64,000 bases of DNA from Lycium barbarum. Taxonomy: Eukaryota; Streptophyta; Magnoliopsida; Solanales; Solanaceae. Under the pieces are notes generated by a model, which ran no database searches, had not been told where the DNA came from, and saw only the letters and a list, made by a program, of their open reading frames with translations. The stretch's first letter is position 1. Each line of letters starts with the position of its first letter. The stretch lies in contig NC_083341.1 in the NCBI RefSeq assembly GCF_019175385.1, forward strand, positions 65,319,800 through 65,383,799. The letters are read 5' to 3'. Shown one piece after another: positions 48,336 to 59,978 of the stretch. A program made the position numbers and the translations under genes.

Positions 48336-50511
48336 TGTAACGATTAGTTTGGCCGTTATGGTACGATTTTTAAGGTTATCGGGTGATTAGTTTTTGTGAT
48401 AATAAGTCTTAAAGCAAAAAATGTTTGATCCAAAATTGACTTTTGGGTAAACGGTCCTTTTTCGGAAATCCGTCGATTCCGATATGGCTGGATGGTCATT
48501 TGTGACTTACCGGTATGTTCGGTTTGTTTCCCAATGCATAAGAGTACGTTTTGGAACTTGGGTTGGAAAATTGATTTTGAGGTATTGGGGGTTGACTTGG
48601 TCAATGAGACCCCCGTTGGGAAATCCGAGGCCATGGGTGAGTTCGTAGCTCGTTTTTATGTATGTTTGCATGTTCTTTTTGTATCTGTGAGGCCTTGGGT
48701 GATAGTCGGATTTCGGGTTCAGAATGGTCAAAGCCAATAACTTTCTAGTGATTGGTGTCAGCCGCAGCGGTACCAGTACCGAGGCAGCGATTCCGCCGTA
48801 GCGTACTGCAAACGATGTAGCAGTCGACGGGGACTTAAATGCCTTAAATCCTTTTTAAAACCCTATCACTCCTCATTCACTACTCTCGGTTCTAGAACTA
48901 TTTTTGGAGCAAAAAAAGAGATTCTGAGGCAATTCTTCATTGGGGTAAGTTCATGTAACCCTATTCTTCATTTATGATTCATAATCCACCTTAGAAACTC
49001 CCTAATTAATGTGAGAGTCTTCCAATAACATAAGGATTAAAGAGGGTTCTTGGGGTTTCTTTCTCTAATGAGATTTTGATTATCAAACCTTTATTTGTTG
49101 ACGGAATAAGCTTATATTAGTATGGAATTGATGGGTAATAGCTATATAAACATGAATCCTTCATTATTAGTAACCAATTTATGAATTTGAAAGTTAAGGT
49201 TCAAACCCAAAATTGGGGGTTTCTCTTTAAATGCGAATTTAGCTTAATATTGAGTTGTTTTAGGAATTGACTAGTGGGTTTTGATCACTTATACTTGAAT
49301 TGCATGTTTCACTTTCGAATTTTCCGTTTTGCCCTTGTGGGCCCATTTCCCAAATTCCATAGGCTTAAGTTGACCAAATTAAAAGCCTAGAAATTTAGGT
49401 ATGGTTCTTCATGATTTCTAATCTATATTACGTTATAAATATACCTTGAGTATTTGGAGGCATTAAGGAAGGGCAAGGCGCTCGCGCGATTCGTTCGTGA
49501 TTCCTGTTCGGCACTCCAGGTAGGTTATGGCTTATCTTCTTGGTTAGACTCCGATTAGCGACTCTTATTTAGTATTACGGAATTGTTGGAGATATCATGT
49601 GAACCTTCGCGTATGAAGTTGAGATAGAATTCTTAGGTTGGTACTGTTACGTGACTTGTGTGTTCGGGCTCGTGGCCCGTAGAATGCCTAGGTTATGCTT
49701 GACATTTCTTATGTGAATTGGTGGTTTCTATGATTATGGAAGACTGGTTGGAAGGAACGGATTCATGTAATACTTGTACTATGATGACTGTCCTAATATG
49801 AATTGAATGGAATCTATATGTTAGTTATGATATTCGCATTGCATGAGATAATGTCTCATATCCATGATATATTTGTCTTGGTCTTGATATTGGAAGATGG
49901 TGATGATGGAGGTAAGTATGATTCATAAAACATTACTATGTTTGCGTAGTCATCTCTATGTTGTGTGCTACAGACTGGTTAGCAATGATATTGGATGGAG
50001 GAGTCACTCTAGGTTGTGTGATATAGAATGACTGAACATGGACTTAGTGGTCCCCCATGGGTCATTACTGTCGAGAGATGGACATCGTCCCCCCGGAGCA
50101 TGTGTGTATCATTACAGTGCATTCCATTTGCATACACATTATATGTTCTTATTGTCATTTGGATTGATATTGATCTTTGTTGATATTTGAGTTATTGGGT
50201 GATTATTGGTTTATGTTTGGATTCGTGAAATATTTGAGACATCGTTTGGTAATTGATTATACTACTTGGACTTGTTGACTTGTACGTGTCTGTAAGCATG
50301 ATTACCTTTCCTTTTCCTTATTTGCATGTGTGATCTAACTATTGTCAGCCTATAATGCTTACTCAGTACAGTGCTTTTTACTGATGCTACCTTGATGTAC
50401 TCTTTTTATGAGTGCTGAGTATGCTGTTGGAGAGACTTGCACCCCTCATGACTGATCCCGAGGCCTGATTCACTGGCATCCAAGGTGAGCACTTGGAGGA
50501 TCTGCAGCCCG
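48336..50511 (+). repeat. 3' LTR of element C (truncated at its 3' end)
   Basis: It begins TGTAACGATT after a 'cgaggacgagcgattgtttaa' lead-in typical of this lineage. It is homologous, in opposite orientation, to the solo LTR 54628-57751, including the start, the 'aattgggggtttctctt'-type leader and the 'cagtacagtgctttttactgatgctac' block near 50370. Homology ends about 50511, so roughly the last 400 bp and the terminus are missing. The GC-rich word block here is 48758-48830, built on GCAGCGGTACC / CCGCCGTAGCG. Confidence 0.75.
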
Positions 50512-50522
50512 GATAATCAAAT

Positions 50523-50668
50523 CAACACATAATAAATAGACACAGTCAATCTACTGATGGCCATACAATCAACTGAAATAATCAAATGTCTCAAGCAACA
50601 CATAATAAATAGACACAGCCAATCTATTGATGACCATACAATCAACTGAAACAAACACATAGTTGAAC
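50523..50668. repeat. 73-bp tandem duplication
   Basis: Two units starting CAACACATAATAAATAGACA at 50523 and 50596, differing at a few positions. It begins just after the truncated LTR of C. Confidence 0.85.
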
Positions 50669-51201
50669 AAGTTTAAAATTCAACGACTCAACTATATAAA
50701 AATATAACAAGAATTCATCCTACACAAGGTTCTATCAAAATAGATATTCATAAAAGTATGTAAAAACACAATTCTAAAATTCAGAACCAACAATGAAAAA
50801 TGGGAAGAAGAAAGGAAAAACTCGTTACTGATGTGTTGCTCCTCGTGTATATATCCTTGCCTCCAAAAGTGTTGTCTCTCCCTTCTTAGGTCGAATTCCC
50901 CTTCGCAAATGTGTTTAAAGACCATTTAATAATCAACGACGATTGAAAGCATCAAAATGTGGGGCAAAAATGACAAATATATCCATTTTTTGCTGAACAT
51001 CATCCAACTCTTAATCCCATATTTAATATAGCTAAATAGTGAATAGTTTTAAAATAATGATCAGCGGTTTGAAAAGTGCTATGTGTTTTTTTTTTTTTCT
51101 TGAGGCTCAAGGACCCACCTCCATGTTAAGAGGAAGTCTACATAACAATATTTTAGTTCATAGAAAAGGGCCGAAAATGCCAGTAACTTATCGAATTGGG
51201 C
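50669..51201. other. gene-free spacer, start of foldback element
   Basis: AT-rich, with no gene I can support. The last ~40 bp (from about 51160) read on continuously into 54355 once the solo LTR is removed and belong to the outer end of the inverted repeat element described at 54355. The right 5 bases (TGGGC, 51197-51201) are the TSD of the solo LTR. Confidence 0.5.
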
Positions 51202-54200
51202 GGTCACACCCTAATCCCGCTAGGGTGTGATGGGCACCCGACCCTTAGAGCCGAGCGAACCCTCTGACTCTTAATACACACATAACCTCTTTGAACCTTT
51301 AAATCAAGTAAACATGAAATACATAGTAGGCTTTCAGAAATATTCTTTTTCTTTGTTCTTAAATCAACAAAATCTGTAATCATATGAATTTATCACATAA
51401 CACAAAATGACACATCGGCTGATGGAGCCGCTTACAAAACTGACATTCTATACCCACAACTCTGTCTGCAAAGTCTCTAACATTAATCAGACATCATAGC
51501 ACACACACTCTGACTCGGCAGCACTCCAGGAGCAAGTGGAGCTTGCCAACTCCGCTGGAACATCTTCTATAATAGCTTCAACTCATCTGGGTGTACCTGC
51601 GCGGCATGAAACGCAGCCCCGAAGAAAGAGGGGTCAGTACGGAAAAGGTACTGAGCATGTAAGGCATAGAATACAGAAAACGGAACCATAATCGAAACAA
51701 GCAGTACAAAGGTAAGTACATCATTCAGAGTACCAACATGCTTATTTTCCAAACGCAAATCGTATATGCCGAAGTCATATGTCAGAAGGAGTACAGCAAG
51801 TAAGTAAATCATCCAGAGTGCCAAAATGCTTACTTTCCAAACACAGACTGTGCGTACCGACATCATATGTCATCACCTATATATCATCATATACAGATAT
51901 ACATAAAACTGATAGTGCTGTGGAACGTACAGCCCGATCCATATGTAATATAATAGTGCCGAGGAACGAACGGCCCGATCCATATATATATAACATATAC
52001 TGCCGAGGAACGTTCGGCCCGATCCATAAATATAATATATACTGCCGAGGAGCGTTCAGCCCGATCCATAAATATAATATATACTGCCAAGGAACGTTCG
52101 GCCCGATCCATAAATATAATATATACTGCCGAGGAACGTTCGGCCCGATCCATAAATACATTATATTGCTGCAGAACGTGCAGCCCGATCCATACATATA
52201 TTATATTACTGACATCATATATCAGAAGAAATACAGAGGGTAAGTAGCTTATCCAGAATATAAGAATGCTTACTTTTGAAACACAAATGATGCATATCAA
52301 AGTCATGCATAGGGTACAGGAACATGGTCGCCACTCCTGTCTCTGGCGCCATAACACATCATACTCCAGAAGATTTCATATCTCCGAACATCTCCGTCAC
52401 ATAACACATCATAGCATATACACGGTACCCGAGACATATCATACTCCGGGAAACCGGACACATCATACTTCGTAACATATACACGGTACCCGGAGACCGG
52501 AGACCGGACATATATATATGGAACCCGGCCCTCAAGCAAGGGACTCGGTGAACCATACGCACGATACATACCGGCCCGGGACTCGGTGAAGGAGGCAATG
52601 ACACATACACGAGCAGAGTAATGAGAAACTATATGCATATAAATCAATTCTGAGACTCGACGGACAAGTACGCTTACCGACACCTGAAGGCTCAGAAACA
52701 GGTTTCGGATCAATCCGATTTAGTATAAGAAAGTTAGAGACATTAAAACTTACAAAACTCTTTTAGAAACACAATTCTTTATGCTTATCTCGTTATTCAA
52801 TCATATAATAAGCTCGATCATATCAGACATACTTATATCAGAAGTGAATCATAATCATAGACAACCTCGGAAATATATCAAACAGAGCTTCGGAATTATG
52901 GATACATATCAAAACCATATGAAGTAGCTTATTTATTTATTAATCATACAATAGACTCAACCATATGAAACATGCTCATGACAAAAGAGAATAAGCATCA
53001 TAACCGAGCTCGGAATCAAAGAGCAGAGTTACCCCAAGGCGCATGTTAGGTCATACATTACTTAGCTCTAGGACATGCCAAAAGAAAGAAGGGGTAAGCC
53101 TTACATACCTGTTCGACCGCTTGTAAGTCTACATTTAAAAAGAATTTATGCTAATGTTAGCCTTTTCATCGCACATTTGTACCATATTTCAAATCATACT
53201 ATTTTATATTCTGCCGAAAAATCGGGCAGCATCTCCCTGTTTATACGCCTAGCCCGAATTCTCAATTCAGCAACCAACAATACCAACATTAATCATAATA
53301 TTTCCAATACCAACGTATGCCATAAAACATCCCACACATTATTTTCTAAATTCCTCAACCAACCAAATTTGCGATATAACTATTTAATAATTTTATTTCC
53401 GTAAGGGAGTCGAAATTAATACTAACAACATAAATAATGACATCCTCCACATTCTACAAGTTGCATACATTTATTTTCATTCAAAATTCTCTTCAAATCT
53501 CATTCCATAATTCACAACGCCAACAAACGAATTTATCACACTATTTTCTCCGTTCTAGTTCGGTAGAACTCTAAATAAACTTATTAGCAATAAAAAGGAA
53601 CCTTAATCTTACCTCAAGTGTGCAGCCACCACGTCCACCCCCTTCTTTTTGGTTGATTTTTAGCTCAAATTGGAGGCAACGCAACGTAGAACACTTTTCT
53701 CTTCACGGGCTTCGGGATTCGGGGCTCAGATTTTGGTCAAAATTGATCTTTTCTCTCTAAGCTCTCTTCTCTCTTTTTCTCCAGAATTTTCTGGGTGTTG
53801 TGTCCTGAAAAATGAGGAGAAAAGGCTAATATATCACTTAAATAAACATGGGTCATGGGCCTAACCCGGTTGGGCCCGGATTGGGCCTAACCCACTGACC
53901 TTTCTGCCTTAAAACGTCCATATCTCCTTATCCCAACGTCTCCTGTGGATCCACGACCTATGGTTGGAAATATAATTCAATTATCTACAACTTCTATTTC
54001 TTGGTATGTTTCCAAATTCCAAACTTATAATACCGTTTTTTCCCCTCGAAGTCAGATCACCCGAAAACGTTACTTAAAAATATTTGTTTGGAGGACTTCC
54101 ACTTTGATTTGGCTCAAGGGTCCTTCTTGAGTTGTGTTTGACTTCACATATGTGATTCATATAACTTGTCACGTGTTCCTAAATAATCTCGATGTGTGGG

Positions 54201-54349
54201 CCCCACCTCCGCTTACGAATAATCCGACGTACAAAAAATACTAAATATAATACTATCAACGTGAGTTTAAATTATGTAGTAACAACGTGATTGTCAATGT
54301 TTGAGGAAGCACGTGTCACGCTCAGGCTCTGAAAATGCGGGGTATAACA
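51202..54349 (-). repeat. solo LTR of family D
   Basis: Flanked by TGGGC at 51197-51201 and 54350-54354. 3148 bp. The first dinucleotide reads GG where relatives have TG; it ends GGTATAACA. Colinear with D1's LTR (6500-9719). It contains seven 42-bp repeats (51914-52204). The several long small frames here are translations of that array. No primer site or coding domain is present, so it is a solo LTR. Confidence 0.92.
51914..52204. repeat. minisatellite, seven units of 40-44 bp
   Basis: Units start at 51914, 51955, 51999, 52041, 52083, 52125 and 52165. Each has a core like ACTGCCGAGGAACGTTCGGC then CCGATCC. The inner units are most alike (exact 42-bp spacing), the outer ones are diverged, as expected for expansion by unequal exchange. 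Confidence 0.92.
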
Positions 54350-54354
54350 TGGGC

Positions 54355-54627
54355 TAACATATACCCTCCTTTTATATATTGACCCAAAAATACTGTCAAC
54401 GTTATTTTTTGACTTAAGAATGTTCTTAACCTATTAAATTTGGATTAAAAATAGATTCCTTTCACCTATTGGACCAAAATTTCCTCAACGTTATTTTTTT
54501 AACTTATAAGATGCCCTTTAAACTAATGGTTGACAAATTCACTAAATGGGGCTTTATAACAAGCTACGTGACAGTGTATGATTGGTCCTACTGTTAATCC
54601 AATTTGAACTAAATTATCCAACCCATA
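54355..54627. repeat. left arm of a foldback-like inverted repeat, part 1
   Basis: Reverse complement matches 59363-59730, e.g. 'ggcagtgtatgattggtc' here as 'gacagtgtatgattggtc'. It contains repeats of 'caaaaatactcctcaacgtt'-type words in both arms. Removing solo LTR 54628-57751 joins this arm to 57757-57850, and removing solo LTR 51202-54349 joins it to 51160-51201. 54623-54627 (CCATA) is the TSD of the next solo LTR. Confidence 0.75.
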
Positions 54628-57600
54628 TGTCACGACCCAAATCACGGATCGCGCGGGCACCTACCCAAATCCCACCTGGTAGGCGAACCCTTCCCTTATT
54701 CAAGAATTCAAATTAAGCAAACCAAAAGAAAAAGAAGTATCTAAGCAGTCTCCATATCATATAAAGTTTATAAGTGCGGAAATACAACAACTACCCAAGG
54801 AATTTGGTCAACTCCCAGTACAAGAGCTACTAAATATGAGCGTAAGTCTAAATAGGAAAATACATCAAGTCTGAACAATACTGTCTCGAATACAAGGGAC
54901 AAGTACCATGATAGAGAGTTTTTCAGGCAGCGGATCAAAACATGGCTCACCCTGAAAACTCCAACTTACTGCCTCGGGAAACTCACTCACGAGGTCGTGA
55001 TGTGGAATCTGAAACAAACTCTGCACTTAGAAAAGAATGCAGCAAGGTAGCATCAGTACAAACAACAAGTACTGGTAGGCATCATTGCCCGACAACAATT
55101 AGTTCACATATATGAAAAAAGAAATCAACAAATAGACACGTAAGCAGTCAAATATAGTCCCTAAGGACATTCATGTAAGACTCGCCGCAATATGAACCAC
55201 AATAGATCTCAGTAGTCTACAGTCATAGCCTAGGCAAGCTAGTCCTCAAATCCATCAAGTGTCTAGGTAAGTAATGAACGAGCACACAACATCTCCAAAG
55301 AATCATCAATCAAGAAATCAATAAGGAAACAAACCATGCAATACAATAAATGCATCAACAAGAATCAGTGATACGAGTGGATGTAATATGAATGCAAGTG
55401 CGATGAATTGCAATGCACTAGCCAACTGTATCATTCTGTACACACATGCTATGGACAGAAAACCTCCACGTCTCGATAGTCATGACTCATAAGGGATCCG
55501 CGTAGTCCATGTACTAGTCACTCCGTACACAACCCAGACATGACTTTCACAACACCATTCACTCCTCACACAGCCCAGAGGTGGCTTCCACATCACTAGC
55601 CATTCCGCACCCAGACCAGAAATGGCTACTATATCAAATATGTCCATAGTCACTTTGCACACAGTCCAGAGGTGACTTTCATCCTTCATTTCCTTATCAT
55701 ACGTTTCCATATCAATTTGTCTATTGGAACCACACCACATCACCATGAGAAATATAGGATGAAATGTATGTATGAATGTCAAATTCAACAATGATCATGA
55801 GGGTGAATAAATATAACAGCATCCGTAAATCAATTACCAATACAAACTTATTCCCAAATCTGTGCAATGCCACGTCCGGAACAATTTCCCTTCGGACCAC
55901 ATAGATAATATCAAATAATATATGTCAGGAATGCCATATCAAATATAGCCTCGGATGTTTCACTTTCTCTCTTGTCATTATTAATATCAAATCTCAGTTC
56001 ATAACAATAAATCATGTAAAATGTGTATGAATGATATGCATAATATCAATCTCAAGTATAAATCATAATCCAACCTAATTGGTGCCTCTACATGACACAT
56101 CACAATAATAATACCAAATCCAATTCTTCATTTATCAATGATGAATGACAAGATAAGTGAGAGAGGAACGTATCACAACCGCAATATAGCAAATAAGCAA
56201 CAAGCCCAACACCACACATATGGCAATAAGCCAAATCACAATAAACGAGGTGACAAGCCCACAAAGTCATCAGCAATACCAACCTAAGAATATCCATCCC
56301 AACTTCATACCTAAAGGCTTAACATGATTTCTCTGTCAATAACTAACTTTTACATATGCTTCGCTAACTGAAGTCTAACCGAAAAGTAAGCCGTAACCTA
56401 CCTCGATGCCGAGCTAGTGCTACGAACTGTCAAATGTGAGCCTTGCCCTTGCGAAGAGCCTCTGAATGCTCATATTCTAGTCATTATCGAAATCTAAGTT
56501 AGAAACGGGGAATAACGGTACTCATAATGCTATACATTCGCTCGAATCAAAATTCAACTAAGAAAATAGGGAAATTGGAACCACAAGGGTAAAATGGATA
56601 TTTCAAAAAGTGGAATTGGTAACCCAACGTTCTAGAAGTTCAATTCTACTCTCCAATTTCTAAATTAGATCAATTATTGATCAATTTATTCGTTCAAGGC
56701 AAAACTCCCAAATTAAGCATAAATCCTAGCTTTTCCTTATTCAATTTCTTGACTCAAATGGAAGATTAAAGCCTATTGGTTACTAATTAATGAAATTTCT
56801 TGCTTAAATTACACAAATTCATCAATTAATCTCACATTTGAAGCCTAAAATTCAAATAACAAAATTAAGGTTGAGACTCATCTTCTTCGACTAGCTTTCT
56901 AGATTTCCACTATTGCTTCAAGCTTAGGAAAGGTAAATAACGGATAACAAGGTGGAAGAGACTTACCCCAAGAAGAATCCACTTAGAAACACTTCAAATC
57001 GCCCTTGAGACACTTTGGAGAAATAATTTTGGGAATGGAATGAAGGGTTTAACTTAGGCATTTAATGAATCTGGAACAGTTTCTTTTGCTCCAGCGGAAG
57101 ACTGTCCAATTCCACTCATCCGCCTCAACGGAATACCATATGCTGGGGTGGATTCCCATGGAATCCAACTCTTCCACGCCCGCGGACCAGGCCTCGCTGA
57201 GGCGGGTTCGCTGGGGCGCACCCAGTCTCGCTGGGGCGAGACACCAGAAACCAGCAACCAGCAACCAGCAACTTCTGATTTTTCACCAAGTTCTTCCCAA
57301 ATCCCGACAATCACCCGAGACCTCCCAGGTACAAAACAAACATGCACACATACATAAAAACACGCTACATACTCACTCGTGGTCTCGGAATTGCCATCGG
57401 AGATCTATTTGACCCGGTCAACCCCCAATGGCCAAAAGGCAATTTTCCAACCAATAGCCCAAAATGCTCCTGAGTGCCTCGAGAATCGAACTGAACATCC
57501 CACCAAGTCATAATTGACCTTACGGAATTGACAGATTTCAGAAAAAGGTTCGTTTACCCAAATGTCAACTATCGGTCAACGGTTTTGTGCTTTAAGGTTC

Positions 57601-57751
57601 GAATTCTGATAAGTCATCATAAACTCGTCTAATTACCTCGGGAACCGTCCCACCCATCCCCTTGGGTCAAAAACATACTAACTAGGGTCGGGAAAAGGTC
57701 AATGAGGGTAAATAAGTCAAAAGTGCAATAACGACTAAATGGATCGTTACA
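54628..57751 (-). repeat. solo LTR related to element C's 3' LTR
   Basis: Flanked by CCATA at 54623-54627 and 57752-57756. 3124 bp, TGTCACGACCC...GATCGTTACA on the plus strand. In minus sense it starts TGTAACGATCC like 48336. The inverted GC-rich word block is at 57160-57245 (words such as CGCTGGGGCG and GAGGCGGGTTCGC), just before a 'cattaaatgcctaa' leader in minus sense. No coding domain. The overlapping small frames at 57050-57410 are in this block. Confidence 0.92.
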
Positions 57752-57756
57752 CCATA

Positions 57757-57850
57757 TGTATTGATCTGACCCACCCATATAATTAAACCTGAATTCCTGA
57801 CTATTAACTTTGATTCCTTTTTTCTTCCTCGTATATTCCTCCAACATTGT
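57757..57850. repeat. left arm of the foldback-like inverted repeat, part 2
   Basis: Its reverse complement matches 59354-59390 and then 58185-58242 (once the Mutator-like element is removed), for example 'gacccacccatataatta' followed by 'aacctgaattcc'. Confidence 0.65.
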
Positions 57851-58184
57851 TGCCTCTTTAGTATTCATCATTATATATTTTTTTTTCCTTCGATTTTTTC
57901 AGGGTTGGCTTGATTTATCATTGAGTTATTATACTTTTAATTTCCAATTAACAGGCAAGATTAATTATATGGGTGTGCATAAGAATAAAGTGAGGCCTCA
58001 CTGAAAATAAAAACATTAAGCACTGGAATTCTAATCGCCCTTGAAAGCAAGATCCTGTTAATTAACTAGATTTCTGTTAGAATACTTTCTCGGGAAAATG
58101 ATGACATCTTCAACAAAATAGAGCATCACGATTCTAAATATTAAGTATTAACTGATTACAAACTCGTAATTAAAAAATAATAAC
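57851..58184. other. loop of the foldback-like element
   Basis: About 330 bp between the two arms. It has no coding frame I can support and no similarity to a transposase visible by eye. Confidence 0.5.
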
Positions 58185-58242
58185 ACTGGTTGAGGAAGAA
58201 GATCGGAATCGAGAGGGTGGGTTAATAATCGGGGATTCAAGT
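58185..58242. repeat. right arm of the foldback-like inverted repeat, inner part
   Basis: Reverse complement of this stretch ('aacttgaatccccgattattaac') lines up with 57794-57850, continuing the arm that starts at 59363 on the other side of the Mutator-like insertion. Confidence 0.6.
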
Positions 58243-58251
58243 TTAATTATA

Positions 58252-58257
58252 GGGAAA

Positions 58258-58312
<55 letters not shown>

Positions 58313-59353
58313 TAAGGAGAAATATTTACGAAATGTGACGATAGTTTTATATTTACAAAACATAACATTACAAATCTTATAAAAAACACGCTTTTTTTAA
58401 AAATAAAAAATATTTTTTTATTTAAAAAATATATATATATTTTTTATACATTTTTTTCGCTCAAAATTTTATGTATGAAAGTTGTATGAAATGTGTATAT
58501 TTCGGTCAAGGCTTAAAAAGTTCGCTCAAAATTTAGTGTATGAAAAATGTATGAAATGTGTATATCTCATTCAAGGCTTTAAAAATCCACTCAAAATTGT
58601 GTGTATGAAAACAGTATGAAATTTGTATCTCGCTCAAGTCTTAAAATTTTGCTCACATTTTTGTGTATAAAGTTCATGTTAGATTTCTGTAAAATTAATA
58701 CAACTACAACAACATTGTATACAACTTTGATACAACATTCAAGACTTAAAATATTTGTGTATGACATGTGTATATCTTACTCAAGGCTTAAAAAGTTCGC
58801 TCAAATTTTATGTATAAAGAATATATGAAGTGTGTATATCTCGATCAAGGCTTAAACATTACACTCAAAATTTTATGCATGAGAATGGTATAAAATGTGT
58901 ATATCTCACTCAAGACTTAGAATCTCATTCACATTTTTCGTATATAATGTTCATATTAGGTTTCTGAAAAATTAATACAACTACAACAACATTGTAACAA
59001 CTTTCATACAATATTCAAGGCTTAAAGTTTTCGCTCACAATTTTGTGTATGAAAATTATATAAAAACTTTCGCTCATACATACACATTTCATACATTTTT
59101 CATACACAAAAATTTGAGGTAATTTTTTAAGCCTTTGAGCAAAAACAAAATTAAAAAATATAAAATTATTTTTTAAAAAAATAATTTTTTTTTAATTTTT
59201 TTTTTAAAATATATTTTCTGGAAAAATAAATAATAAAACGAAAAATATATGAAAATCCATCATGTTTCGTAATATATCGTTATGTTTTGTAAATAAGGAA
59301 AACTATCGTCACATTTCGTAAATATTTCTCCTTAACATGTATGTAGTTTTTCC
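58252..59353. mobile_element. non-autonomous Mutator-like element (1102 bp) with 9-bp TSD
   Basis: Flanked by TTAATTATA at 58243-58251 and 59354-59362. Terminal inverted repeats start GGGAAAACTAC on the left and GGAAAAACTAC (reverse complement) on the right, and stay similar for about 100 bp, apart from a (TA)n expansion in the left one (58263-58310). A 9-bp TSD with long TIRs starting with G is diagnostic of the Mutator superfamily. The interior (about 58450-59060) is a decayed tandem array of about 70-bp units. No transposase. Confidence 0.88.
58263..58310. repeat. (TA)n microsatellite
   Basis: About 24 uninterrupted dinucleotides inside the left TIR of the Mutator-like element. The right TIR reads only 'acatacatgt' at this point. 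Confidence 0.95.
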
Positions 59354-59362
59354 TTAATTATA

Positions 59363-59735
59363 TGGGTGGGTCGAATCAATATATATGTGTTGGATAATTT
59401 GATTCACATTAGATTAACACCTAGACCAATCATACACTGCCACGTGATTTTTTATAAAGTCTCAATTGGTCAACGAGTCAAGCATTAGGTTTAGGGGCAT
59501 TTGAAAGCCAAAAACAAGTTGAGAACATTTTTGGTCCAATAGATGGAAGGGGAGTATTTTTTTTGTTTTATTTTTTAGCCAAATTCAATAGGTTAGGGAT
59601 ATTTTTAAGCCAAAAAAAAAAAAAAAATGTTGAGGATATTTTTGATCCAATTAGTGGAAGGAGAATATTTTTGCGTCAAATTCAATTGGTTAGGTTTTCC
59701 ATTTTATTTATGGTCAAGCTTTTCCAATCATTAAA
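59363..59735. repeat. right arm of the foldback-like inverted repeat, outer part
   Basis: Inverted match to 54355-54627 and 57757-57794. Includes A-rich tracts and three copies of 'ttggtccaat/ttgatccaatt'-type words. The outer end near 59735 is not sharp and no TSD could be identified. Confidence 0.7.
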
Positions 59736-59978
59736 ACTAAGCATTAATAATATCCTTATAACCCGGCTTGGTCCATCCTAATCATTGAAATTAAAATTGA
59801 AAAATGATTCAGCAATAGAATAATCAATTGTAATATCATTTTATACCAAGAATATCTCTCGCTTTCTCTTTGCGAATACTCATTTATTCTAGTTTGAAAC
59901 AGAATCATCGTTCTTACGATCCGCAAATTATAATATGACACTAGATGATGAAAGCCCGTGCCCAACATAAAAAATAAT
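59736..59978. other. gene-free spacer
   Basis: No gene or repeat recognised. It ends with the left TSD (AAAAATAAT, 59970-59978) of the next element. Confidence 0.5.

Noticed and set aside
50692..50925. 77-codon minus-strand frame
   Set aside because: No recognisable domain and no supporting context; kept as spacer.
51914..52204. Regular repeats that could suggest a CRISPR array
   Set aside because: The repeats are directly adjacent with no unique spacers, in plant DNA, within an LTR; this is a minisatellite.
51877..52357. Open frames of 106-156 codons on both strands
   Set aside because: They are translations of the seven-unit 42-bp minisatellite (repeated WIGPNVPRQ-like peptide) in a solo LTR.
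57050..57412. Several overlapping open frames on both strands
   Set aside because: They lie in the GC-rich word block of a solo LTR; overlapping frames reflect base composition.
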